NCBI GenBank assembly: GCA_036401895.1
Contig: DASWTW010000241.1
Location: 1 to 15,547, forward strand
DNA: 15,547 nt
Direction of reading: 5' to 3'
Source of the DNA: LB3-1 sp036401895
GTDB lineage: Bacteria; Chloroflexota; Chloroflexia; Chloroflexales; Kallotenuaceae
Position 1 is the stretch's first letter, and each line of letters begins with the position of its first letter. Shown here piece after piece: positions 6,588 through 14,029 of the stretch. The notes below the pieces were generated by a model that was given only the letters and a program-made list of their open reading frames with translations, ran no database searches and had not been told where the DNA came from. A program made the position numbers and the translations under genes.

Positions 6588-7919
6588 TCAGGTTGTGTGT
6601 GGCTGCTGTTTGAGCCGGTCGATCTCAGCCTTCAACTCACGGAGCGCTTCTTGTTGTTCCTGGACAAGGCGTGTCAAGGCCGTAACAATATGCGTGGGCT
6701 TAACTGCCGCTCCATCGCGTGTTGCTACCGCCGGTGGAACTTCGTCGGCGACAAAGCCTAATTGTGTCTCTTGATGGATATCGTCTTTGTACTGGAAGGA
6801 TACCGGCTTCAACGACATAACAATGGCTGTGGCCTCGTCGAGTGAGATTGGCGCAATATGATCTTTCAGTTCACGGGCCGAAACTTGGCTGAAGGTTTGG
6901 TAGTAGCGCAGATGGCGGGCAATTGTGAGACGCTCGTTGTTGTTGAGAACCAGATCACTGGTTTCGGAGAAAACATCGACGGCTGAACCATCGGCCCGTA
7001 AATCAAGCCTTCTACCTTCCCACTCAAGCCTGAGCCGTGGCCCGATAACATGTACTTTCTGCGCGGGAGCCGTTGTGCCGATGCCCAGGCTTCCATTCAC
7101 GAGCGCCATGGCTGCCGTGCCACCGCCTGGATCAAGTAAATTATCGTTATGGGTGCCGCCGATGAACCAGGCAAAATTACGATCCGTACGATAATACTGA
7201 GTCCAACTCTGAATTCCAATGCCATACACCTCGTGCCACAGGTTGATCATCTGGCGAACTTGCGCGCCGAAGTTGAGAGTTACGTTGGGAATGGCTAGTC
7301 CCGCGCCCTCCTGTAGGATCAGCATATCGGTCGAGCCGCTGCCAAGGACCAAGCGATTGGAGCCGCCCATCGCGCGGATGCGGGTATCGCCGGCGCCGCC
7401 ACCACCAAGCGCAATGCCGATCTTGAGCCGGTAGGTGTCGTTGCCGATTTTGAGATCGCCGTCGGTATTGGTCAGATCCCAGTTGCCGCCGCGCACGTGG
7501 AGCGTAGTTGTCGGCTGATTCACGCCGACGCCGACGCGGCCAGTGGGCTGAAGCGACAAGACATCACCAACAGCGGGCGAGTAGAAGTTCAGGTTGCCGG
7601 CCATCACCCCGATGCCGGGTGCGCCCACCGCCAGATGCCACTCGTTGCCGTTCGCGTTCAGCGCCAGCCGGGCCCACTCGTCGTTCTTGGTTTGTTGCAG
7701 CCGCGCTTGAAACTGGTTGTTGGAGGAAACATTGAGCGAGCCGCTGAATTGGTTGGTGCCAACCGCAAGCGCGCCGCTGACGGACAGGTTGCCGCTGAGA
7801 TTGCCGCCGGATTTATCGAACTTCGCGCTGTCCAGGCGCTTCGCCTCGGCCAGCAACTCGTTCCAGTCGCTGGAGCGCAGCAGATCGCCGGGACCTTTGT
7901 TTGCTTGCGTGATCGCCAT
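6588..7919 (-). CDS. Tail fibre with C-terminal S74 (endosialidase-type) self-cleaving chaperone
   Basis: 443 residues; ATG at 7919 preceded by GGAGG with a 6-base gap. The N-terminus (ITQANKGPGDLLRSSDWNEL) resembles the particle-binding end of related fibres. The shaft contains the repeated motif GRVGVGVNQPTTTLHV (about residue 123) and GSLGIGTTAPAQKVHV (about 274), typical of trimeric beta-structured fibres. From residue 347, SARELKDHIAPIS begins an intramolecular chaperone of peptidase family S74. The Ser/Lys dyad is intact as Ser347 and Lys352 with the five-residue offset known for this family, and GFVADEVPPAV follows. The protein ends in a coiled coil (LTRLVQEQQEALRELKAEID). By family knowledge the fibre trimerises and cuts itself just before Ser347, releasing a chaperone of about 97 residues. 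It would define the receptor specificity of the particle. Confidence 0.93.
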   Translation of the reverse strand: MAITQANKGPGDLLRSSDWNELLAEAKRLDSAKFDKSGGNLSGNLSVSGALAVGTNQFSGSLNVSSNNQFQARLQQTKNDEWARLALNANGNEWHLAVGAPGIGVMAGNLNFYSPAVGDVLSLQPTGRVGVGVNQPTTTLHVRGGNWDLTNTDGDLKIGNDTYRLKIGIALGGGGAGDTRIRAMGGSNRLVLGSGSTDMLILQEGAGLAIPNVTLNFGAQVRQMINLWHEVYGIGIQSWTQYYRTDRNFAWFIGGTHNDNLLDPGGGTAAMALVNGSLGIGTTAPAQKVHVIGPRLRLEWEGRRLDLRADGSAVDVFSETSDLVLNNNERLTIARHLRYYQTFSQVSARELKDHIAPISLDEATAIVMSLKPVSFQYKDDIHQETQLGFVADEVPPAVATRDGAAVKPTHIVTALTRLVQEQQEALRELKAEIDRLKQQPHTT

Positions 7920-7931
7920 GACGGCCTCCGC

Positions 7932-8411
7932 TTAGAATACCACTTCCCAGAGCAGGGTCAGCTTGAAAGAATTGCTCTTGGTCACTGGCTCGAATGTAAC
8001 CCGGTTATACATAATGCCGCCAGTCGCCGCCGTGAACAGGCCGGCCTCTTGCAGCGGATCGGAGCCATTAGCGTCGTTGTAGTCGAAGGTTGCGGTCAGG
8101 TTCACTTTGACGCGCTGGGTATCGCGGTCGGTCAAATCGCTGTAGGTGGGCTTATCGAGCGGACGGCGCGGGCCGCGCTCTTTGACGAGCGCAGTCTGCT
8201 TGTCGTCGGCCTTGTCACCGCCAGTGCCGACGGCGATATGGCTGATGGCGCTGAGCTGCGTGCCGTCGCTCACACCGCCAAACATCTGCGCTACCAGCAG
8301 CCGCCCAGTTTTCACAATGCGGTTGTGGTAGCTGCGCTCGGCAACGACTCTGCCGTTCTGATCGATCAGCCACAGCGTGAGCCGCCCGCGCATATCGTTG
8401 GTTTCCTGCAT
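7932..8411 (-). CDS. Tail fibre-associated protein, 159 residues
   Basis: The ATG at 8411 follows GGAGGGAGT closely; an in-frame ATG six codons later (8393) is a possible alternative start. The sequence has a pattern I associate with small phage tail/fibre proteins: YHNRIVKTGRLLVAQMFGG, then ISHIAVGTGGDKADDKQTAL, a mid-section of beta strands (RVKVNLTATFDYNDANG), LQEAGLFTAATGGIMYNRV, and the ending TKSNSFKLTLLWEVVF. It lies directly between the gpI-like gene and the S74 fibre gene with 12-bp gaps on both sides, as expected for a protein joining fibre to baseplate. No enzyme motif and no signal sequence. The structural role is likely; the exact place in the particle is inferred from gene order. 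Confidence 0.8.
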   Translation of the reverse strand: MQETNDMRGRLTLWLIDQNGRVVAERSYHNRIVKTGRLLVAQMFGGVSDGTQLSAISHIAVGTGGDKADDKQTALVKERGPRRPLDKPTYSDLTDRDTQRVKVNLTATFDYNDANGSDPLQEAGLFTAATGGIMYNRVTFEPVTKSNSFKLTLLWEVVF

Positions 8412-8423
8412 ACTCCCTCCCGG

Positions 8424-9689
8424 CTACACAAACCCATGACTCTTATCGAAAGGCGAAACATCGCAGATCGCGCCGATCACCAGCCGATCTTCCTGATCAT
8501 GCTGCTCGGAGGCCTGATTGATGCTGCCGACGGTCAGGCTGTCGGACTGGTCGTGCTGCTCCGAAGCCCTGAGTCCACCGTCGATGCGTAGTTGATCGTG
8601 CATCTGGTGATCGTCGTAGAAATTGAGCGTGAAGTGAACGCTGCCGCGCACACCAGCGGCACGAGTCTGGTCCACAACTTCCTGAATCCGCTCGGTGGGT
8701 AGGCCCGAGAAGATCAGCAGCTTGCCGGTGTAGCCGTGCTGCGCCGCCAGGGCAGCGACCGCCTGATCAAGAAAGAACGGCACGTACACGTCGAAGGTGA
8801 GCGGCTCCTGACTGACCCACACCAGCTCGACGGTGAACTGCGGCAGGTCGAAGCTGTCAGCCCGGTCGAATGTGCCGACATCATACAGGCCGCTCACCGC
8901 TGAGAAGATCCACTCGCTGCGGCCTGCGGGAACGGCGGGCATCAGCGGCGGCCCGCCTGCCAGCCCGCTGAACTGATTGGTGACGAGCCGGCCGTCAAGG
9001 GTTGCGATCAGCAGTCCGCTCTCTTCGGATGTCAGGACAAGCTCACTGCCTGACGGCACAATAAATCGCTCGTCGGCCATGAAGCCCAGGTCGTCCACCT
9101 GGAGCTGGAGCCGCCGGCCGCCGCCCTGCGTAAAACGCCATTCGATGCGTGGGCGTGAGGCTTGAACCGTCGCTGCGTCTACCTCTAGCGTGATCCGGCT
9201 GGCCCCTTCAACCGGGACGACGTCGCTGCTGGCCTTGCGATCGGCCTTTGGCGAGAACTCTTCCAACCGGATGAGCTGATCAATATCGGCGCGCAAGCGG
9301 GCGAATTCTGGAGGCAGGGCCAGATCTTCCAGCCGATAGGGTAGCCCCAAGGCGGAGCGCACCGCGCCCACTACCGCAGCACGTGTACCACCTCCGGCAT
9401 ACACCTGCACCGTCGATTTGAGTCGCAGCCGGAAGGCATCATCGCTCTCGTACTTATTCTGGTCGCGAAGTTGCCGCCGCTGTACGCCATAGATTGCGCC
9501 AAGCCCGTCCAGTGCCTCGCCTTCGGCATAGTTCACCCAGTGCGATTTCAGCAGCCGCTTGATTGCATCGTCAACCTGGATTAACTCAGCCGCGAAGCTA
9601 TCCAGCAGCTTATACAGCAGCGACTCTTGATCTGAGGCTGCGTACGCGTCTGGAAACAGGCTCACCAATCTGTCGGTCTTATAAGACAT
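8424..9689 (-). CDS. gpI-like tail/baseplate protein with C-terminal HDQ repeats
   Basis: 421 residues. The ATG at 9689 has only a weak purine-rich site (GCGAGACAG), 26 bp after the gpJ stop. The first 120 residues fit the tail protein I style: FPDAYAASDQESLLYKLLDSF, then YAEGEALDGLGAIYGVQRR, ESDDAFRLRLKSTV and GGGTRAAVVGAVRSALGLP. This domain links the baseplate wedge to fibres in P2-like tails. The middle (about 165-330) is beta-rich and looks like an added carbohydrate-binding or decoration domain, though I cannot name it. Near the end the motif ASEQHDQxDxL occurs twice 18 residues apart (375-381 and 393-399), with a degenerate earlier HDQ at 364-366. It follows gpJ and precedes fibre genes, as in P2/Mu-like clusters. 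Family placement is good, subtype uncertain. Confidence 0.85.
   Translation of the reverse strand: MSYKTDRLVSLFPDAYAASDQESLLYKLLDSFAAELIQVDDAIKRLLKSHWVNYAEGEALDGLGAIYGVQRRQLRDQNKYESDDAFRLRLKSTVQVYAGGGTRAAVVGAVRSALGLPYRLEDLALPPEFARLRADIDQLIRLEEFSPKADRKASSDVVPVEGASRITLEVDAATVQASRPRIEWRFTQGGGRRLQLQVDDLGFMADERFIVPSGSELVLTSEESGLLIATLDGRLVTNQFSGLAGGPPLMPAVPAGRSEWIFSAVSGLYDVGTFDRADSFDLPQFTVELVWVSQEPLTFDVYVPFFLDQAVAALAAQHGYTGKLLIFSGLPTERIQEVVDQTRAAGVRGSVHFTLNFYDDHQMHDQLRIDGGLRASEQHDQSDSLTVGSINQASEQHDQEDRLVIGAICDVSPFDKSHGFV
8464..8570 (-). repeat. In-gene repeat encoding ASEQHDQ units
   Basis: Two near-identical 54-bp units encode ASEQHDQ followed by an acidic residue pair and a hydrophobic strand ending in Gly (SDSLTVGS and EDRLVIGA). 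A weaker relative (HDQLRIDGG) lies just before. The repeats stay in frame within the gpI-like gene, so they are a protein-level repeat and not a mobile element. Confidence 0.7.
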
Positions 9690-9715
9690 ACTGTCTCGCG
9701 CTTGTACGGCTTATG

Positions 9716-11716
9716 CTACTCGATGGTGATGGTCTTTTTGGCCTCGTCGCTCCGTAAGCCGGCGTAGGTGGAAGGTACAACCACTACGTCGATCTCAGGC
9801 GCATACACATTTGGGTTATAACTCTCCAGATCGGCCTTCGTGATCAAGAATCTGCCGGTTGTATTGTTGCTGAAGCTCAGCATTTTCGAGAGACTGGCGA
9901 TCGTCTCGCGCGCATCCTCCGCCTTATCTTTCGGCCGCGCGCGCAACGTCACATCAACCGTCAGATTGAAGTTGTTCAGCTTGGCTGCTGCGCCGCTGCG
10001 GTCCAGCAGCTGCCCGCCGATCGAGAAGTTGCCCGCGTTGGTGGAGTGTGCCTCTACCACTGTCAGTGCCACCAGGAGCTGCACCTGTAGATGCGCTTCG
10101 TCTACGGTGAGTACCTCGCCTCGGCCGACAGGAAACGGGTCACTGGTGATCGGCTCGGGTTCCGCTGGGGCTGTGACAGCCGGGTCCTGCCGCTGGACCT
10201 GGAATTGGACTTCGGCCACATCCGCCAGGCCGCCAACACTGTACGCCAGTGCGCCAAGCCTACGCAGCGAGAGCGCCTGTCCGGCCCCGAGCGCTCTAAG
10301 GGCCTCCAGAACAGCAGACCGTAGATTCTCCGCTGCTCTGGGCAGTGCGTTTGGCTCGGGGATGACATAAATTGTGCCGGAGATGACCAGCTTAGTGATG
10401 GTCTTCACATGTACCAGGACGCCCGCTGCACGCGTTCGCTCGATCGCCGCGCGGACATAGCCGGCTTCGCGCACCGGATCGGCGTCACTGCCGGCGTAGC
10501 GTACATGCACCTCGCCCAAGCGAATAGTTTCGTCCACCGAATGATCCAGCACCTCGACCTCTGTCACGGTGTCCACGTCCAGCACGGCATATTTGATCGC
10601 GTTAAAGGTGGCATTGCCGGAGCGCTCCAGCGCGAAGCGGGCTCGCTCACGGAGCTGCGAGTCACTTTCGGCGTCGATGCCGCCCGAGAGCGCCTCTTCG
10701 TTGACCACGCCGTCGACACCGCGCGGCGGCGAGGGCATAACCACAATTGTGCGCGCGTCGACATTCCCCTGCGTACCTGGCTCCAGGGCGATCACCGGGA
10801 CGGTTACGCTACGCGGGATATAGCGCACCCGCACCTGAGCCGGTAATGCCTCATTCCCGCGCGGCAGAATTTTGATTGTGCGCTCATCTGGGCCAAAGGG
10901 CTGATCGCGGCTCAGCGCCGGGGAGGGATATATGTTGCCGGTGTTCGGCTCGGCGCTGGCTTGGTCCCAGATGGCTACAACTTCGGCGATGCGGTTGCGA
11001 ACCCGTGCCATACCCTTGACAACGCTCACGCCCTGCTCCACCGGCGCGCTGTTCTTATCGGTAATACGTGGAATGCTGGTTGCGCCCTGGGTCAGAAAAA
11101 CCCGCCCGCTCTCATCCGTCACCCGCGTTTGGTCGGGGATGGCGATCGTATCGCGTGGCGCTTTCTTGGTAAAAAACGTGACCTCGCCATGGGCCTGGAG
11201 CGCGGGATTGCGCACAACACCCAGCAGCGCCACCACATTATCCAGCGCCGCGCCCTGCGCATAATCGACAAACGCGCGCCGGTAGGCCTCGTCGATTTGG
11301 TCGTAGACCAGCGTTAGCTCACGGGCCAGCGCCCGCACCAGTGTGCCGATGACACTGCCAGGGTTGAAATCGGTCAGACCGGCTGGTCGATCTCGGTAGG
11401 TGTATTCGACCAGGAAGCGATCGCCGGGCTGTGGGGTGATGCCGGGCTGGGAGGGATCGACAGCTTTGGGCCAGACCAGACGATTACCGGCCTGATAGTA
11501 GTCGACGTTGCGGGTGAAGATCACAAACGTGCCACCGACCAGCCCGCTGACTCGCGTGACCGCCTTGACTTCTTGCGGCAAGATGTAGCTGGACGAGTTG
11601 CCGTTGAAAACGAACTCAGTCTGGGCGGGCTGCTCGACACCACTGCGGATGTGCTCCTCAAGCACCTCGATCAGCGTCTGAAATGATTGTGAGAAGGGAT
11701 GGCCTAGCTCGGTCAT
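9716..11716 (-). CDS. Baseplate J-like protein (gpJ / T4 gp6 family), baseplate wedge
   Basis: 666 residues. The ATG at 11716 overlaps the gp25 stop as ATGA (4 bases), so translation is coupled. The gpJ signature is clear: GSVIGTLVRALARELTLVYDQIDEAYRRAF then GAALDNVVALLGVVRNPA near residue 115-170; a beta-rich middle; EPGTQGNVDARTI; and the hallmark EEALSGGIDAESDSQLRERARFAL near residue 340, followed by VTEVEVLD and a beta-alpha domain with IYVIPEPNALP. In contractile machines this family forms the wedge dimer that holds the baseplate together and triggers sheath contraction. About 100 residues precede the typical start (SSSYILPQEVKAVTRV onward), and a C-terminal extension after about 530 (including RPKDKAEDARETIASL) exceeds the usual P2-type length. 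Family call very firm. Confidence 0.95.
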   Translation of the reverse strand: MTELGHPFSQSFQTLIEVLEEHIRSGVEQPAQTEFVFNGNSSSYILPQEVKAVTRVSGLVGGTFVIFTRNVDYYQAGNRLVWPKAVDPSQPGITPQPGDRFLVEYTYRDRPAGLTDFNPGSVIGTLVRALARELTLVYDQIDEAYRRAFVDYAQGAALDNVVALLGVVRNPALQAHGEVTFFTKKAPRDTIAIPDQTRVTDESGRVFLTQGATSIPRITDKNSAPVEQGVSVVKGMARVRNRIAEVVAIWDQASAEPNTGNIYPSPALSRDQPFGPDERTIKILPRGNEALPAQVRVRYIPRSVTVPVIALEPGTQGNVDARTIVVMPSPPRGVDGVVNEEALSGGIDAESDSQLRERARFALERSGNATFNAIKYAVLDVDTVTEVEVLDHSVDETIRLGEVHVRYAGSDADPVREAGYVRAAIERTRAAGVLVHVKTITKLVISGTIYVIPEPNALPRAAENLRSAVLEALRALGAGQALSLRRLGALAYSVGGLADVAEVQFQVQRQDPAVTAPAEPEPITSDPFPVGRGEVLTVDEAHLQVQLLVALTVVEAHSTNAGNFSIGGQLLDRSGAAAKLNNFNLTVDVTLRARPKDKAEDARETIASLSKMLSFSNNTTGRFLITKADLESYNPNVYAPEIDVVVVPSTYAGLRSDEAKKTITIE

Positions 11717-12138
11717 GGCACCTCCAACAGGACATCGAACACCAGCCTGATCGAGTTCGGCGCGTCGATCAGCGCAATCTCCAACATCAGCCGTACAGTA
11801 TCGCGCTCGCCGGGGATGGGCTGCACCCGAATGTCGCTTACCTCACGCACGCGCGGGTCTAGCTCGATCGCAGCACGCGCGAAAGCCATCAGCTTAAGGT
11901 GTGTGCGGCTGTTGTTGGGCTGGCCGATCAGCTCATGCAGACGCGAACCGTAACTGGGCCAGCCAAGCGGTGCCAGCTCGCCTCGCCGAACGAGCAGCCG
12001 CAAGGTTAGCGCCTGGACAATATTATCGTTGCCACGTGCCAGACGCAGATCGCCTAACCCGTTGTCGCTGAGGCTGTAGCCGGGAGCGCTTGCGACGAAC
12101 TGCAAGTCGGCACCGAAGAGTCTCTGGCGGTCGATCAT
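11713..12138 (-). CDS. gp25/gpW-family baseplate wedge protein
   Basis: 141 residues from the ATG at 12138, 7 bp after the preceding stop. A TTG at 12156 would add six residues and cannot be ruled out, since GGAG sits at the TTG itself and is 12 bases from the ATG. Recognisable gp25-like features are DRQRLFGADLQF at the start, NDNIVQALTLRLLVRRGELAPLGWPSYGSRLHELIGQP in the middle (this family usually has a run of leucines then P-x-GSxL), and FARAAIELDPRVREVSDIRV towards the end. The protein is a small wedge part shared by T4, P2, T6SS and eCIS baseplates; the lysozyme name sometimes given to the family does not reflect enzyme activity. Its place directly before gpJ is the canonical W-J order. 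Confidence 0.93.
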   Translation of the reverse strand: MIDRQRLFGADLQFVASAPGYSLSDNGLGDLRLARGNDNIVQALTLRLLVRRGELAPLGWPSYGSRLHELIGQPNNSRTHLKLMAFARAAIELDPRVREVSDIRVQPIPGERDTVRLMLEIALIDAPNSIRLVFDVLLEVP

Positions 12139-12145
12139 GGTACGC

Positions 12146-12889
12146 TCATGCTCCAATCGTCACATGCAAACTCGCTTCGTGGACACGGCTTGGTGTGCCG
12201 TCATAGGCAACTCGCAACACGAGCGTGTAGTCGCCCAGGCTGAGTACGGCTGGCAGGGTACCCTGGTACTGAACGAGCGGTGCTGGGTTGCCTTGTGTAT
12301 TTTTCTGCACAAAGCCTAGCGTTGGCGGCTGGAACGAGACCGTAGTCCGGTTGGGCGGGTTGCCGCGTGGCTCAAAGCGCCAGCTATACACGATCTTGTT
12401 GATCGGCTTATAATCGTCGTCGCTCCATTTGAACGGCGCGATGGCCTTCAGTGTCGCGCCGGCTTTGCTCAGCGCTGTCGCCTGGTCAGCCGGTAGCTGC
12501 GCCAAAAGCACATGCACGATACACGGATGTTCTGCGTCTGCGGGACCGCCAGCCATACCCGCATACACGATCTTCGCCACCTCAGCCGGCTCATCCGATA
12601 CCCGGTCCTTCGCCACGAGCGTGATGATATGTGTTCCCACGCCGAGATTAGCGGTCATTCCGCGCACCTGTGGGGCGGTCTGGTTGTCGTTCCAGTTGAG
12701 CGCCACTTGATCCTTATTCGGCGCTGGATTCAAGGATGAGTACCAGCGATAGAAGAGCGGCGGAGTCTCGGTTGATATCACACGGCCCTGTAACGGAACG
12801 AGCAGCCCGGCACCACCGACCGGATACTCCGCTGGCGTGATAACGAGATTGTGAGTGGGCTGTATGATCTCCAGCTTGACCGGTGGCAT
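12146..12889 (-). CDS. Beta-rich (Ig-like) protein of unknown role, 247 residues
   Basis: The ATG at 12889 lies 2 bp after the preceding stop; ribosome access is probably through coupling, because only a short purine stretch precedes it. I do not recognise a precise family. Two Ig/PKD-like units can be seen. The first has PLQGRVISTETPPLFYRWYSS and LGVGTHIITLVAKDRVSDEP (residues about 30-105). The second has YSWRFEPRGNPPNRTTVSF and LSLGDYTLVLRVAYDG (about 165-240), the pattern of a strand followed by GxxTLxLxVxD common in Ig-like folds. No signal peptide. The position between the spike genes and gp25 is where eCIS and phage clusters usually carry small spike or baseplate parts, so a decoration role on the baseplate or spike is plausible. 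It is not demonstrated. Confidence 0.8.
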   Translation of the reverse strand: MPPVKLEIIQPTHNLVITPAEYPVGGAGLLVPLQGRVISTETPPLFYRWYSSLNPAPNKDQVALNWNDNQTAPQVRGMTANLGVGTHIITLVAKDRVSDEPAEVAKIVYAGMAGGPADAEHPCIVHVLLAQLPADQATALSKAGATLKAIAPFKWSDDDYKPINKIVYSWRFEPRGNPPNRTTVSFQPPTLGFVQKNTQGNPAPLVQYQGTLPAVLSLGDYTLVLRVAYDGTPSRVHEASLHVTIGA

Positions 12890-12891
12890 GG

Positions 12892-13323
12892 CTACTGTCC
12901 GCTTGTGCTGAGCGAGACGCTCGCGCCGGACGGAAAGACGATTGCGGTATCGCCCTCGACATTAATCGCCAGTCGGTTGATCGTGACGCCATTGGTTGAA
13001 GGATTATTCGTGCTTGGCAGCACCATGCCCGGCCAGCTTGGTGTGCCACCTTGCATCACCATGCCCATCGTCACTATCGCCCAGTTGTTGGCGGTAACGG
13101 TTTTATTGAAGCTATTGATCACCCAAACCCCCCGGCCTGGATCTGACGGGCCAACGGGCGGTGGCGGCAGGTTCACCAGCGGCGCGTTGTCGGAGTGCGG
13201 CAGAGTGCTGTGTGCGGCTCGCTCAACCAGCGCTGCGTGCTTGCTGTCGCCGATCAGCACTTTGTCTTTAAGTTTGAGCGTGCCCATTAGGTTCAGCGGG
13301 CCTTTGAGGATCAGATCCGCCAT
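12892..13323 (-). CDS. Protein in the spike-tip position, 143 residues; no PAAR motif seen
   Basis: The ATG at 13323 shares one base with the gpV stop (TAATG), so it is translationally coupled; longer in-frame starts upstream fall inside gpV. The N-terminus (LILKGPLNLMGTLKLKDKVLIGD) is beta-helix-like and mirrors the end of the gpV spike. A Pro-rich linker (NLPPPPVGPSDPG) follows, then VWVINSFNKTVTANNWAIV and a Thr/Ser/Asn-rich C-terminus. Paired histidines in HAALVERAAHSTLPHSD could bind metal, but I cannot identify a PAAR, DUF4280 or VgrG-tip signature. By gene order it should sharpen or cap the spike (the place of PAAR/Afp10-type proteins). That function is inferred from position and beta-helical look only. 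Confidence 0.75.
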   Translation of the reverse strand: MADLILKGPLNLMGTLKLKDKVLIGDSKHAALVERAAHSTLPHSDNAPLVNLPPPPVGPSDPGRGVWVINSFNKTVTANNWAIVTMGMVMQGGTPSWPGMVLPSTNNPSTNGVTINRLAINVEGDTAIVFPSGASVSLSTSGQ

Positions 13324-14018
13324 TACATGCCCCCTGTGATCTCGTTGCCCTTGATTGTAGTACTGCCGCCTGGGCCGCCCACCTTCAGCTCGCCTTTGAT
13401 GACGGCATTCTTGTTGACGGTCATGTCGCCGTCGAGCGTCAGCATGTCGCATTTGATGTTGATCGGCAGGCCGTCCGCCGTGATCTCGATCGTGTCATCC
13501 TTGGTCAGCGTGATCGCAATGTTCTTGCCCGACAAAATGGTGATCGTGCCGTTGGCTGCGATCGCAATCGTGGCCTCGGCGGCGCTGTTATCCTCGGGCT
13601 TGGTAATCTTGCGCTGAAGGTAGATCGCGCCGTCGGCGGCGAAGCGCAGTTGGTTGATCGTGTCATCGCTAACACGATGCTCGAACATGACCTCATCGGC
13701 TTTGTGTAGTGGGGGGCGGTCGTCGGCGTGGTAGAAGCGCCCGCTGATCACTGGCTGATTCAAGTCGCCGCCAATAAACTGCACCAGCACGAGGTCGCCT
13801 ACTCGCGGCGGCACAGCCAGCCCAACATGATCGACGGCAATCGGCACGTTGCGCAGCTCCAACTCTTCATACTTGAGCTGCACGCTGGCCTCATAGTTGT
13901 TCTGATCATCGGCAGCCTCGTGCGGGAATACCGCTGTGACCACGCCCAGCAAACTGGTGCGCGAGCGTGCAAGCTCCTGCCGGACGACTCGCTGGATGAT
14001 GTCGATCATCTGGCTCAT
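13323..14018 (-). CDS. gpV-type baseplate assembly protein / spike
   Basis: 231 residues; the ATG at 14018 follows the gpD stop by 11 bp, with a weak GAGAA ribosome-binding site. A second in-frame ATG three codons later is also possible. Residues 1-15 are helical (IDIIQRVVRQEL). An OB-fold typical of phage_base_V follows: LLGVVTAVFPHE, then NVPIAVDHVGLAVPPRVGDLVLVQFIGGDLNQPVISGRFYHADDRPP (read as two overlapping pieces, residues about 65-110). After a hinge, the C-terminal part repeats short beta strands (AIAANGTITILSGKNIAI, TKDDTIEITADGLP, LTLDGDMTVNKNAVIKGEL), as in a triple-stranded beta-helix needle. It forms the central spike that pierces the target envelope, working with the gpD hub just upstream. 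Confidence 0.93.
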   Translation of the reverse strand: MSQMIDIIQRVVRQELARSRTSLLGVVTAVFPHEAADDQNNYEASVQLKYEELELRNVPIAVDHVGLAVPPRVGDLVLVQFIGGDLNQPVISGRFYHADDRPPLHKADEVMFEHRVSDDTINQLRFAADGAIYLQRKITKPEDNSAAEATIAIAANGTITILSGKNIAITLTKDDTIEITADGLPINIKCDMLTLDGDMTVNKNAVIKGELKVGGPGGSTTIKGNEITGGM

Positions 14019-14029
14019 GCTGTTCTCAT

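Noticed and set aside
7497..8591. Plus-strand open frame of 364 codons
   Set aside because: It is antisense to the fibre gene, the 159-residue gene and the end of the gpI-like gene, has no recognisable motif, and spans three genes' junctions.
13323..13452. Longer start of the 143-residue protein
   Set aside because: The added 43 residues are Arg/His-rich and lie inside gpV. The TAATG junction at 13323 is the natural start.
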